This document shows, in pieces, positions 31,090-39,678 of a DNA stretch of 54,449 nt; position 1 is the first letter of the stretch; each line of letters opens with the position of its first letter. The stretch comes from Mycobacterium interjectum (GTDB taxonomy: Bacteria > Actinomycetota > Actinomycetes > Mycobacteriales > Mycobacteriaceae). The notes beneath the pieces were generated by a model. The model saw only the letters and a program-made list of their open reading frames with translations, did not search any database and was not told where the DNA came from. Position numbers and translations under genes: made by a program. Location of the stretch: positions 3,601,688-3,656,136 of the forward strand of contig NZ_LT546237.1 in assembly GCF_900078675.2 (NCBI RefSeq), written 5' to 3'.

Positions 31090-32028
31090 CTAGAAGGCGA
31101 GCGCCCGCCGCAACACCGCGACCGCCTCGGCCCCCTCGCGCTGTGAGATCGCCGCGTCCGGGATGAGGGCCGAACCGTGAAAAGTCCCGGGGAACAAATG
31201 CAATTCGACGGTCACCCCGGCGGCCAACAGGGCCTGGGCGTAGGCGATGCCCTCGTCCCGCAGCGGATCGAACTGCATCACCGAGATGTAAGCGGGCGGC
31301 AGTCCCGCCAGATCGGTCGCGCGCGCCGGTGCGGCATAGCTGGAGACGTCATCGGAGCCGGCGCGGCCCGGGCCGAGGTAACAGTCCCAGCTGGCCACGG
31401 CCTTCGGGCGATTCCACAGCGGGGTGTCGGTGAAGGCGGTCATGCTTGCGGTGGCGAGCCGGTCATCGAGTTCGGGCACTCCGAGGAACTGGAACGCGAT
31501 GTGCGGGCCCTTGCGATCGCGGGCCAGCAGCGCCAAACCGGCACACAAGCCGCCGCCGGCGCTGACGCCGTGGATGGCGATGCGGTGCGGATCCACCCCG
31601 AGCTCTTCGGCATGCCCCGCCATCCAGACGAGTCCGGCGTAGACGTCCTCGAGCGGCCCGGGAAACGGTGTCTCCGGGGCAAGCCGGTAATCGACGGCAA
31701 CGACCACGACACCGAGCGCGCGCGCCAGCCCGACGTTCCCGGCGTGTTCGGTCTCCAGGTCGCCCGCGATGAACCCGCCGCCGTGCACGCTGTAGACGGC
31801 CGCGGGTGCGCTGCGTTCGGCAGGCCGGTAGATGCGGACCGGCACCTCCGGGTCGCCGGCACCGCCGGGGATCAGGCGATCCTCACAGTGCACGCCGGTC
31901 AGATCCGGGGCGGGCAACTGGGCGATCATCGCCGACAGGGACGACCGCATCGCGGCGGGATCGGCACCATCGAGGTCGGGCAGCATGGGCACCACCGCAG
32001 CGAGCTCGGGGTCGAACGCGTACGTCAT
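31090..32028 (-). CDS. Alpha/beta hydrolase, HSL-type esterase/lipase
   Basis: 312 residues from ATG, with AGGAGG five bases upstream. It belongs to the hormone-sensitive-lipase (Abhydrolase_3) family. The oxyanion motif is HGGG in YSVHGGGFIAG, the nucleophile lies in GVSAGGG, and the acid and base are likely the Asp of QFDPLRDEG and the His of GTFHGSAL. M. tuberculosis LipH and LipI share this layout, but the sequence is not close enough to name it. Expected substrates are short-chain acyl or carboxyl esters. No signal peptide is visible, so it is probably cytoplasmic. It is transcribed away from the RES toxin-antitoxin pair, from an overlapping divergent promoter region. Confidence 0.88.
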   Translation of the reverse strand: MTYAFDPELAAVVPMLPDLDGADPAAMRSSLSAMIAQLPAPDLTGVHCEDRLIPGGAGDPEVPVRIYRPAERSAPAAVYSVHGGGFIAGDLETEHAGNVGLARALGVVVVAVDYRLAPETPFPGPLEDVYAGLVWMAGHAEELGVDPHRIAIHGVSAGGGLCAGLALLARDRKGPHIAFQFLGVPELDDRLATASMTAFTDTPLWNRPKAVASWDCYLGPGRAGSDDVSSYAAPARATDLAGLPPAYISVMQFDPLRDEGIAYAQALLAAGVTVELHLFPGTFHGSALIPDAAISQREGAEAVAVLRRALAF

Positions 32029-32067
32029 CGTGGCCTCCTAGCCCCCGGGATCCCGCCATTAACGATG

Positions 32068-32074
32068 ATAGTAT
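32068..32074. promoter_or_regulatory. Overlapping divergent -10 elements and operator-like repeats
   Basis: The 7-mer ATAGTAT gives TAGTAT on the plus strand (for the antitoxin) and TACTAT on the minus strand (for the esterase). Around it lie TTAACG (32059), the palindrome TGTTAACA (32077-32084) and CGTTAG (32087), which could be antitoxin binding sites. No clear -35 was found, so the call is tentative. Confidence 0.35.
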
Positions 32075-32106
32075 GTTGTTAACACACGTTAGAAGTGGGA
32101 TTGGTG

Positions 32107-32685
32107 ATGGCGCCCAACGACCTCGGACAAATGATCGTCGAGCACTACGCGGTCAGTGGCGCGGACCTGGCTGAGGCATTGCAGAGCCTGCCGTCGATCC
32201 GGCCCGATGCGGCGGCGCTGTCGGAGGCGGACGCGGCGCTGTTCGACGAATCGGACTTCGCCGAGGATGACCGCGCGTATGCGCGCGTCACGGTGGAGAC
32301 GCTCGGCCGCGTCGCGCGTCTCATCAACACCGCGTATTCGGGTGGCCAGGTGGCCGAGCTGCTCGGCGTCAACGAATCTCGGGTGCGTCAGCGCCGCGCC
32401 GACCGCACGCTGTGGGCGATACAGGATCGCGGCGGCTGGGTCTTTCCCGCTTTGCAATTCGAAGACGAGGCCGGGCGGCGCGGTCAGATCCGCGGATTTG
32501 ACCAGGTCTTGCCGGCGCTGCCGGACGACCTGCACCCCGTGTCGGTTGCCGGATTTCTCACCACACCGCAAGCCGATCTGCGCGTCGATGGTCGATCGGT
32601 GTCGCCACTGGACTGGTTGCGCAGCGGCGGCGACGTTCGGCTGGTGCTCAGCGTCGCCGAGGCCGCCGACTGGGCCAGCAGGTGA
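32107..32685 (+). CDS. Xre/MbcA/ParS-type antitoxin
   Basis: About 192 residues from ATG 32107; GTG 32095 and 32104 and TTG 32101 are in-frame alternatives. A helix-turn-helix is visible in YSGGQVAELLGVNESRVRQR. The C-terminal part (PVSVAGFLTTPQADL through DWLRSGGDVRLVL) has the Pro/Trp-Leu/Gly-Gly-Asp pattern of the MbcA/ParS toxin-binding domain. It would neutralise the RES toxin encoded next and repress the pair. At about 190 residues it is longer than M. tuberculosis MbcA (about 113), the extra part being N-terminal. The stop overlaps the toxin GTG (GTGA). Confidence 0.83.
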   Translation: MAPNDLGQMIVEHYAVSGADLAEALQSLPSIRPDAAALSEADAALFDESDFAEDDRAYARVTVETLGRVARLINTAYSGGQVAELLGVNESRVRQRRADRTLWAIQDRGGWVFPALQFEDEAGRRGQIRGFDQVLPALPDDLHPVSVAGFLTTPQADLRVDGRSVSPLDWLRSGGDVRLVLSVAEAADWASR

Positions 32686-33332
32686 GCGGCGAGGAAACCC
32701 TGGCCGATCCGCCCTCGAAAGAGGAACTGCAGGCAATCGGCATCCGTGACAACGAACTGCGCGCGATACGGCGGTCGGAGAAATGGTGGCGCGTGCACCG
32801 CACCGCGGGCAAACATGTCTTGGCCTGGAACGAATTCCGGGCCTATGGGCCGTTGCTGAGATTCGACCCGCACCCCGAGCCCACGGGCGACCATCCGGGC
32901 CACGGCGTGTGGTACGGGGGCTCCGTGCCCGGCGCAGCGCTCGCCGAAGCGTTCCAGGAGCACCGCGCCATCGACCGGGTTCGCGAAGCGCCGTACTTGA
33001 CGTCATTACGGTTTACCCGAGACCTGCGCCTGCTCGACGTCGCCGTCGACAGCGTCGGGGCGTGGCCGACCCGAGCCGGCGGCACGTTTGCCATGTCGAC
33101 CGCACCCCATGCGATCACCCAACGCTGGGCCCGCGTCATCGTTGCAGCGTTCCCGGGCCTCGACGGGATGCGCTACAACAGCCGATTCGCCGGCAAAGCG
33201 TGCATCGCGTTGTTCCCCCCGGCCGCGACGGCAATGCCGGCACGACCACACACCTCACACCCGTTGACGCACCCCGGCCTCGCAAAGCGCATCGCCGGCG
33301 TCGCCGACCGCCTTGGCTACTCGATGGTCTAA
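32682..33332 (+). CDS. RES-domain toxin
   Basis: 216 residues from GTG, overlapping the antitoxin stop. RES signature pieces are visible: WWRVH near the N-terminus, [17 protein letters not shown] in the middle and [17 protein letters not shown] near the end. RES toxins such as MbcT are NAD-depleting enzymes (NAD phosphorylase or glycohydrolase) held in check by an Xre/MbcA antitoxin. The expected result of antitoxin loss is NAD collapse; activity of this protein is inferred. Its stop overlaps the convergent PE gene stop by 4 bp. Confidence 0.85.
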   Translation: MSGEETLADPPSKEELQAIGIRDNELRAIRRSEKWWRVHRTAGKHVLAWNEFRAYGPLLRFDPHPEPTGDHPGHGVWYGGSVPGAALAEAFQEHRAIDRVREAPYLTSLRFTRDLRLLDVAVDSVGAWPTRAGGTFAMSTAPHAITQRWARVIVAAFPGLDGMRYNSRFAGKACIALFPPAATAMPARPHTSHPLTHPGLAKRIAGVADRLGYSMV

Positions 33333-34666
33333 ATCAGGCCCGTCAGTTCCGTCGACAAGCCACCGAGGCTGGTGTGGGTCACGGCGTGTACCACGTCCCG
33401 GGTCACCGCGATCGGGAAGTGCAGCGTCGCACCGGCGACCTCGTCGACGCCGGCTTGCACCGCGCTCACGACGGTCATCGGATCGCCGGTGCCGAGGGCC
33501 GCCCAACTGTTCCAGGCCGCAAATTGTGGCGCCGTGACCAGGTTGCGCACGTCGACGAACAGCTTGGTCGGCAGGGTCGGCGGCCCGACGGGTATGCCGT
33601 CCCAACTGGTCATCGTCCAGCCGCCCTGGGGGCTGCCCTGCACCGTGACCACGCCGGTGTTGGGCAGCGGGTGGGTGAGCATCAGCAAGGGATTCGGGTT
33701 GTTGACGTTCATCAGCGTCCCCACCTCGATGGCGAATTCGCTGGAGAACGCGACATCGGTGATCTGGCCGTTGCCGGCGATCACCGGGTTGGTCACGGCG
33801 GTGCCGTACATCGTCTGCATTGCGTTGGTGAAGCCCTGGTCGAAAACGATCCCGTTGAGGTGGGCGGTGCCCGGGGCGAGCATCGGCACGATCGGGAATC
33901 CGAGCGTCCACGCGACCGGGCCCACCAGATACATCAGGCCCTGGGGGCTGATGTCGGGTGCGCCATCGAAAATGCCGGCGCTGATTTCGTTGAGCCCGGG
34001 CAATATCGGCGCGTTGGTCATGCCGGCGAAGAGGGCGGTCTGCTGCACCCTGGTCAGCTGCGACTCGAAAACCCCCGCGAAGTTGCCTTGCCCCCCGAGC
34101 ACGGCGCCGATGGCCGTCGCCTGTTGCTGGCCCAGCGCGGTGAGCGGCAGGCCGGGCACGGCCGTGTCGATCAGGTTGGCCGCGTTGCCAATTGACTGCC
34201 CGTGCCGCACGAAGTCGATGACGATCGACTGCTGGTTGCCGCCGGTGCCGCCGATGGCCGCGTTGATGATCGGGCGGAGCGCCTGGCCGAGCGGGCTGTG
34301 GTCAACAGCCTGGACGATGACGTTCATCGGGCCGGCGAGCGGGGCGGGGGCGGCCGGGCCCGGCGGTCCCTGCATCGACGTGGCGATGCCGGCCTCCGCC
34401 GCCGCGTACGACGCCGCCGCCGCGCCCAGCGTGCGCACCAACCGCTCGGAATACGTCGCCGCCCGCGCCGCCGCCGCCTGATACTCCCGGGCGTGGGCGC
34501 CGAACAGCGCCGCGACGGCCGCCGACACCTCGTCGGCGCCCGCCGCGGCCAGTTCGGTCGTAGGGATGGCCGCGGCCAGATTGCCGGCGCTCAGCGCAGA
34601 ACCGATCTGCGCTACGTCGGCCGCGGCCGTCTGAATGACATCCGCCGCCACCACCACAAACGACAT
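33329..34666 (-). CDS. PE-family protein with C-terminal histidine phosphatase (phosphoglycerate mutase-like) domain
   Basis: 445 residues from the ATG of MSFVVVAAD, the usual PE start; an ATG 11 codons upstream is open but adds non-PE residues. Residues 1 to about 95 are a PE domain, rich in Ala. After a linker, the phosphatase motif FVRHGQS has the catalytic His155. Other family features are [12 protein letters not shown] (conserved Arg), [10 protein letters not shown] (Glu) and LTHPLP (second His). The M. tuberculosis PE_PGRS11 (Rv0754) has a similar PE-mutase layout without being an exact counterpart. PE domains direct secretion through ESX type VII systems, so a cell-surface or secreted phosphatase is likely. 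It follows the large ESX-like gene 34795-37128 on the same strand after 128 bp. Confidence 0.88.
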   Translation of the reverse strand: MSFVVVAADVIQTAAADVAQIGSALSAGNLAAAIPTTELAAAGADEVSAAVAALFGAHAREYQAAAARAATYSERLVRTLGAAAASYAAAEAGIATSMQGPPGPAAPAPLAGPMNVIVQAVDHSPLGQALRPIINAAIGGTGGNQQSIVIDFVRHGQSIGNAANLIDTAVPGLPLTALGQQQATAIGAVLGGQGNFAGVFESQLTRVQQTALFAGMTNAPILPGLNEISAGIFDGAPDISPQGLMYLVGPVAWTLGFPIVPMLAPGTAHLNGIVFDQGFTNAMQTMYGTAVTNPVIAGNGQITDVAFSSEFAIEVGTLMNVNNPNPLLMLTHPLPNTGVVTVQGSPQGGWTMTSWDGIPVGPPTLPTKLFVDVRNLVTAPQFAAWNSWAALGTGDPMTVVSAVQAGVDEVAGATLHFPIAVTRDVVHAVTHTSLGGLSTELTGLI

Positions 34667-34794
34667 CGCCCACCCCCGCCGCTCCTGCGTACTCGCCATG
34701 ATGAAGCTCGGCGCCAGAAAAAATACGCGTATCGACAGATTCGAAAACGAGCATCGCGGTTTGCACTTCCGCGGCCCCTCGACTCAGCCCGTAA

Positions 34795-37128
34795 TCACTT
34801 CTTCCAGGGCTGCGGATTGTGCACGATGTTGTTGTAGTACGTCGCGATGTCGTCGTCGACCCGCGTCACGGTGTCGTTGCCGAGCGTCCGGCTGAGCGCG
34901 CTCGACAGATCGCCGTCGTAGCTTTCGACGGGATTGGCGTCGCGCCATGCCTGGGGCATTTCGGCGTAGGTGGCGATTCTCATGGGGCCATGGGGCTGCT
35001 GCGGATCGACGGGCCGGTAGAACTCCGGCCCCAGGTCGTTCAGGGGTTGGCCGGACGCCAGGAATCCGTCGAGCACGAGCCGCGGTGGTGCGGTGTGCGG
35101 CAGGTCCGGGATCGACTGCGTGGTCGGCTGGGGACCGACGATGTCGTGCTCCATCGCCGCGCCGATGAGACCCGCTCCGCCGCCGACGATTCCGGCCCCC
35201 AGGAGCGGAAGCGCGCCGACGCCGAAGCTGCCGCCCTTCGTGAGAACCTCGTAGGCCGATTTCTTCAGGTTGTATGCGGCCATGGCGTCGGAGTTCGACG
35301 CGTTGAACGTGCCGACGTCGACGAGGCCTTTCAACCGGGCCGCGTACTTGAGGCCTTCGTCGTGGTTGATCAGGTCGGGAACGTGGTTGCCCACGGCTTG
35401 GGCAAAGCGGCTGTCGGCTTGGATGATGTCGCGGTCGGCGGCGCCGTTGAAATAGTCCGACGCCGTCTTGTCGGTGCTCAACACCGAGAAAATGCCCTTG
35501 GCCACCGGCCAGGAATCGTTCTCCTGGTTCTCGGCGGAGTCGGGTGTGCCGAAGAATTGCGACAGGTCGTTGTGTTCGCCCGCGATGTTGGGGATGTACG
35601 GCGCCAGCCCGTGCGCGAACGACTGCACGAGGCCGGGATTGGCCGCGCCCAACGTCGTGGTACCGAACCCGTCGGGCAGCTTGAGCAGGTCGCCGGCGTG
35701 CTGGCCCAGATAGGTCGCATAGGAATGCGCGGTGCGGCCCGCGATCTCCGCTTCCGCCACGGTCGGGTTTTCCGTCCAGCTGAACAACGAGCCCACCGCC
35801 TTGCCGCCGTCGTCCCACGGGTTCTGGGTGACGTCGGACAGGAACTGATCGTGACCGCCACCGGTGATCAGGTCGGTCACCCGCAGGTGATCCCGGCCGG
35901 CGGCGCGGAACACGTCGTCGAGGACGCTCCGCTGGTCGCCGTGCAGCAGGCTGTGGTCGAGGAGCTGCCCATGCGGGAGTTCCTCGTGCAGTTCGCGTGC
36001 GCCCCAGTCGAGCATCGCCTTGTCCAGTTCCGTGCCGTGCTGCAGTGCCGGGTTTCCGTCGCCGACGATCTTCGCGATCGACTCCATATCGTCGGCCGAC
36101 CAGCGGGACGACTCGTTGCCGGTGAGCGTGTTCTGCACGCTCTGCGGCAGCTGAGAAAACCCGCCCCTGAGCGTGTCCGATCCCTGTTTGGCCCCCACCT
36201 TCAGCGGAGTTTTGGGAAAGGTGAGGCTCGGGTTGCTCATCAGCTGCAACGAGTCGCCGACCATGTTCTTCTCGACCCCGAGGCGTTGTTCGGCGGTTTG
36301 CAGCTGGGGGACGCTCATCCCATGCTCTTGCCCCTGCAGCTGACTCAAAACCGCTGCCTGCTCGGCGTTTAACGGCGCCTTGCCGGCGAGCTGGTCGGGG
36401 GTGATGGTGCCCAGCACCCCGTTGACTCGGGCGGCGGCACCCTTGTCGCCCCCGAGCGCATTGTGTACGTCTCGTTCGGCCGTGTCGGGCGTCTCGGCCT
36501 CATGGCCGTCGGCGCCCCAAAGCCGGGCGGGGTCATATCCATCGGTGGCCAGGTTTGACTGCCCGCTCTGCAGAATCTGCGAATAGGTGCCGCGGATCGA
36601 ATGCAGCTTATCCACGGCCCTTTTGGTGACATCTACCGCGCCGGCCTCGCAAGAATCGATGAATTCCTCCAGCGCCCGCAGATCGGCATTCGTCTTCACA
36701 TGTTGTTTCATATCGACGGCCTGGGCAATCAGTTCATCGAGCTCGTGCAACGAGGTTTCCAGCGCGGAGATCGTTGCGTTGCCGCCTTTTTGGGCCTCGG
36801 CCAAGGCGGCGGCGACCTCTTCGAGATGAGCCCCGATCTTCGGCAGTTGCTCGGACTGCGCCCCCAGCGCCTGCGCGGTGTGCTGCACTTCGGCGGAGTC
36901 GTTGATCGGGTTGTCGCCGTTTTCGTGAGTCCAGGCCGCCTCGAAGCGGCGACGCGCCTGCTCGAACGTCGCGTCGGCCTCGGCGGTGGATCTGCCCGCA
37001 CCGTGAAAGGCGCCGGCCAGGGCGGAGATCTGCGCCGGACGACCGGCTTGCAGGCTTTGATTGATCGCCCAGGGATCACCGCCGGCGGCCGCGATCAGCC
37101 CCGGAATGCTTATGTATTGGAGCTGCAT
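34795..37128 (-). CDS. Large ESX-type protein (of the kind annotated 'TPR repeat region-containing')
   Basis: 777 residues from ATG, with the purine-rich GGGGGTGG directly upstream. The N-terminus (IPGLIAAAGGDPWAINQSLQAG, then a helical stretch with RRRFEAAW) resembles WXG-like helical hairpins found in mycobacterial ESX-related proteins. Long amphipathic helices follow to about residue 230. The centre is mixed. A Gly/Ala-rich hydrophobic stretch near residues 630-660 could insert in a membrane. The C-terminus is polar and ends NPQPWKK. No catalytic motif was recognised and no clear TPR repeats were counted. With the PE-phosphatase gene downstream it may form a type VII-secreted pair; this is inference. 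Confidence 0.75.
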   Translation of the reverse strand: MQLQYISIPGLIAAAGGDPWAINQSLQAGRPAQISALAGAFHGAGRSTAEADATFEQARRRFEAAWTHENGDNPINDSAEVQHTAQALGAQSEQLPKIGAHLEEVAAALAEAQKGGNATISALETSLHELDELIAQAVDMKQHVKTNADLRALEEFIDSCEAGAVDVTKRAVDKLHSIRGTYSQILQSGQSNLATDGYDPARLWGADGHEAETPDTAERDVHNALGGDKGAAARVNGVLGTITPDQLAGKAPLNAEQAAVLSQLQGQEHGMSVPQLQTAEQRLGVEKNMVGDSLQLMSNPSLTFPKTPLKVGAKQGSDTLRGGFSQLPQSVQNTLTGNESSRWSADDMESIAKIVGDGNPALQHGTELDKAMLDWGARELHEELPHGQLLDHSLLHGDQRSVLDDVFRAAGRDHLRVTDLITGGGHDQFLSDVTQNPWDDGGKAVGSLFSWTENPTVAEAEIAGRTAHSYATYLGQHAGDLLKLPDGFGTTTLGAANPGLVQSFAHGLAPYIPNIAGEHNDLSQFFGTPDSAENQENDSWPVAKGIFSVLSTDKTASDYFNGAADRDIIQADSRFAQAVGNHVPDLINHDEGLKYAARLKGLVDVGTFNASNSDAMAAYNLKKSAYEVLTKGGSFGVGALPLLGAGIVGGGAGLIGAAMEHDIVGPQPTTQSIPDLPHTAPPRLVLDGFLASGQPLNDLGPEFYRPVDPQQPHGPMRIATYAEMPQAWRDANPVESYDGDLSSALSRTLGNDTVTRVDDDIATYYNNIVHNPQPWKK

Positions 37129-37362
37129 ACCACCCCCGTCCGAACTCGAGATCAGACTACTGCCGCAGATTCGCGGGTCAATTCAGCACACTATTACCGC
37201 GAAAGCGCGACTATCGACACGTTTCTCGAGTGGATGCGTCGCTAGTTGCACTTTTGCGGCAATGGTCTACTCGCGCCCGACCGATACTCGCTGAGGCATC
37301 AAACGCAGAATCACCCCCGCCACTGTGCCGCCGCTTTTGTCCAACCTATAGCGTGTCGGGGT

Positions 37363-37950
37363 ATGTCGACCTCTGAGCAACCGCGCCGGTGGGGCAAGAC
37401 TTCCGCTACACAGCAGCGGATCCTTGATGCGGCGACGGAAGTATTTGGAGCCAGGGGGTTCACTGTGGCGACGATGGCGGATTTGGTGGCCGCATCGGGG
37501 GCCAGCATTGGCAGCATTTACCACCATTTCGGTGGTAAGACCGAATTGTTTTTGGCGATGTTCGAGCAAATGGCCAATGCCGTTGACCGTCGTATCGAGG
37601 AGACGATGCGGGAGGCCGGAGACGGCGCCGACCCGCGGCGCATCTTCGAATTGCACGTGCGGGCCTACCTTGCGGCCATGTGGGAAGGACGACGCCTGGC
37701 CAGGGTCCTGACGTCCGAAGACACGCCACCGGGGTTCGAGGCTGCCCGTCGCGGCCGCATGCAAGCGGCCTTTCGGCACTGGATGGCGGTGCTGGAGCTG
37801 GATAGATCGGTGCGCGGGCAGCTGCTGAGGCGTGTCCTGGTGGCGACCATAGCGGAGTCGTCGCTGATGGTTGCGGAGTGTGAGGATCCCGACGACGTCC
37901 CGGCCATCACCGACGCGGCGGTGGAGTGGATCGACCGGATTATCGGGTGA
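37363..37950 (+). CDS. TetR-family transcriptional regulator
   Basis: 195 residues from ATG 37363 (MSTSEQPRRWGKTSATQQ); the frame is open upstream but the earlier codons do not look like TetR. The HTH is MADLVAASGASIGSIYHHFG, followed by KTELFLAMFE, typical of the family. The C-terminal domain is helical and ends AAVEWIDRIIG. It stands alone: the PNPOx-like gene starts 109 bp downstream on the same strand and the ESX-like gene diverges upstream with a 234-bp gap, in which I see no further gene. Target unknown. Confidence 0.9.
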   Translation: MSTSEQPRRWGKTSATQQRILDAATEVFGARGFTVATMADLVAASGASIGSIYHHFGGKTELFLAMFEQMANAVDRRIEETMREAGDGADPRRIFELHVRAYLAAMWEGRRLARVLTSEDTPPGFEAARRGRMQAAFRHWMAVLELDRSVRGQLLRRVLVATIAESSLMVAECEDPDDVPAITDAAVEWIDRIIG

Positions 37951-38059
37951 ACCCCCTACTGTCGCCTTTCCCACGCAAACCCTGGCCATGTTGGCTTGAC
38001 CGCTCCTCGCGCAGTCCGCAACTCGTTGTCGAGGGCCAAGGCCCCAGCGCACAGGGCAC

Positions 38060-38740
38060 ATGAATGGCGGTGGCCACGACCGTGGGTATCGTCGTCGCGT
38101 GCGTGAATTCCTTCGCTCGTTGCCCGTCTTCGCCGGCCCTACGCTCGAATTCGATACCGGCGCCCTCCCTGATGAGCCAGTGGAGCTGTTTCAGCAGTGG
38201 CTTCGTGAGGCGGTCGATGAAGGCGTTCCCGAGCCGCATGCGATGACGTTGTCGACCAGTGACGAAACCGGCGCCCCCGATGCCCGCGTGCTGATCTTGA
38301 AGGATCTCGACGAACACGGCTGGTGGTTTGCGACCAACTCGGAAAGTGTCAAAGGGGTCCAGCTAGCGGCGCAGCCTAGGGCCGCGCTCACGTTCTACCG
38401 GCCAACGGTCGCCCGCCAAATCCGGGTACGCGGCTTGGTAGTTGCCGGCTCCGCCCAGCTCAGCGCGGCAGATTTCCGATCAAGGTCCACAGGTGCACGC
38501 GCAGTTGCCTTGGCCAGCAAGGAAAGCCAGCCACTTATCAGCCAAGCAACCTGCGCAGAAGCCGTCGCCAACGCCGAGCGTCAACTTGTCGTCGACCCTG
38601 ACCGCGTCGCGTCGTCATGGCAGGTCTACGCCCTCGTCGCCCACATCGTCGAGTTTTGGCAAGCAGACAAGGACCGCATGCACACTCGCGTCCAATACCG
38701 CTACCGCGATCACTGGACCAGCACCTTGCTCTGGCCCTGA
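38060..38740 (+). CDS. Pyridoxamine 5'-phosphate oxidase-family flavoprotein (PdxH-like)
   Basis: 226 residues from ATG; a later GTG at 38099 (VREFLRSLPVF) is a possible alternative start. The split-barrel FMN-binding core is seen in DARVLILKDLDEHGWWFATN, the following SESVKGVQLAAQPRAALTFY and QIRVRGLV. The tail RVQYRYRDHWTSTLLWP matches the PNPOx C-terminal dimerisation pattern. This is the PdxH architecture, but mycobacteria hold many relatives using FMN or F420, so oxidation of pyridoxamine phosphate is not certain. The gene converges with the proline-rich protein gene, only 10 bp separating the stops. Confidence 0.82.
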   Translation: MNGGGHDRGYRRRVREFLRSLPVFAGPTLEFDTGALPDEPVELFQQWLREAVDEGVPEPHAMTLSTSDETGAPDARVLILKDLDEHGWWFATNSESVKGVQLAAQPRAALTFYRPTVARQIRVRGLVVAGSAQLSAADFRSRSTGARAVALASKESQPLISQATCAEAVANAERQLVVDPDRVASSWQVYALVAHIVEFWQADKDRMHTRVQYRYRDHWTSTLLWP

Positions 38741-38749
38741 GCCAAGGGC
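38734..38749. terminator. Small hairpin between convergent genes
   Basis: GCCCT-gagcca-AGGGC spans the PNPOx stop and the 10-bp gap to the proline-rich gene stop. Arms are 5 bp, with no U-tract. It is a weak candidate terminator. Confidence 0.3.
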
Positions 38750-38750
38750 G

Positions 38751-39644
38751 TCAGTACAGCGGGACCCAGACGCCGAAGAACCAGTAACCCCAACCACCGT
38801 ACTGCCAGTTGAACACCGGGAAGACGGTGAAGGTGTTGTACTCGAACGGGCCGAAATCCGACCGAGCGTGGACGACGTCGCGCGGCGGCCCGCTCCACGG
38901 GCGGTTCCACCCACCGGGAGGCGGCGGGCCGTCCCAGCCACCTGGAGGCGGCGGGCCCACCCAGCCCGGTGGTGCACGGTGCGGGGCCGGGCCGTCGTTC
39001 CAGCCCCACCCGCGCGCCGGCGGCGGTGGCGGCGCGCCGCGGCCCACGATGCTGAATTGGGCGTTCCCGGCGGGGCCACCGACTTCCGCGCTGGCCGTGA
39101 CCAGGTCGCGCCGCGGAACGTAGGCGGGGTGGGGAGGCTGGGTGCTCGGCGGATTCAGCGCCGGGCGCGCCTCCCGTTCCGACGGCGGGGGCGTTTGTCC
39201 GCTCGCCGGTGCCGTGGTTGGGGGGGTCGGCGGAGTCGTCTGTCCGCCGGGCTGCGTGGTTTCCGTCCTCGGCGGCTCGCTGCCGCGCGTCCACGACGGG
39301 TGGGTGCTTTCAGTGCCCGGCGGCTGGGGGGTGGCCGGCGGCTCGGTGCTGGCCGGCGCCTGCGTGCTCTGGGTGGCCGGCGGCGCGGTGCTCTGGCTGG
39401 CCGGCGGCTGGGTGCTCTGGGTGGCCGGCGGCGCGGTGCCGTGGGTGGCCGGCGGTTGGCTTTGGGTGCTCGGCGCCTGCGGCGGGTTCTGCGGCGCCGG
39501 CGCCCCGCCGCCGCCACCGCCGTGGCAGTTCGGGCACGGCGGCGGCGGATCCAGGGGCGCGGAGCTGGCGAATCCCGGGTTCAGTGCGGAAATCCCGAGG
39601 CCGGCCACGAGCGCCGCCGCGCTGGCAATACGTTTCATCGACAT
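38751..39644 (-). CDS. Secreted proline/threonine-rich protein
   Basis: 297 residues from ATG, with GAGGGG nine bases upstream. A signal peptide is clear (MSMKRIASAAALVAGLGISAL, cleavage likely near ASSA-PLD). Then comes a CPNCHGGGGGG motif, a Pro/Ser/Thr/Gln-rich stretch with repeats such as PPATQSTQ, and a second region rich in Pro/Gly/Trp (PPPPGGWDG). It ends with a compact aromatic tail (FPVFNWQYGGWGYWFFGVWVPLY). No enzyme motif is visible. It is likely exported and placed in or across the envelope; the single CPNC pair could form a disulfide or bind metal. Function unknown. Confidence 0.85.
   Translation of the reverse strand: MSMKRIASAAALVAGLGISALNPGFASSAPLDPPPPCPNCHGGGGGGAPAPQNPPQAPSTQSQPPATHGTAPPATQSTQPPASQSTAPPATQSTQAPASTEPPATPQPPGTESTHPSWTRGSEPPRTETTQPGGQTTPPTPPTTAPASGQTPPPSEREARPALNPPSTQPPHPAYVPRRDLVTASAEVGGPAGNAQFSIVGRGAPPPPPARGWGWNDGPAPHRAPPGWVGPPPPGGWDGPPPPGGWNRPWSGPPRDVVHARSDFGPFEYNTFTVFPVFNWQYGGWGYWFFGVWVPLY
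39360..39455. repeat. Four 24-bp tandem repeats inside the proline-rich gene
   Basis: Units of 24 bp ending TGGCCGGCGG follow one another at 39360, 39384, 39408 and 39432; less perfect units lie on both sides. They encode the PPATQST/PPASQST-type repeats and would allow length variation between strains. Confidence 0.7.
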
Positions 39645-39678
39645 GGAATGCGTCCCCTCTTGGGTGTCAGTGCCTGCG

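Noticed and set aside
34819..36372. Plus-strand open frame of over 500 codons opposite the ESX-type gene
   Set aside because: Composition is typical of an antisense shadow in GC-rich DNA, with no family resemblance.
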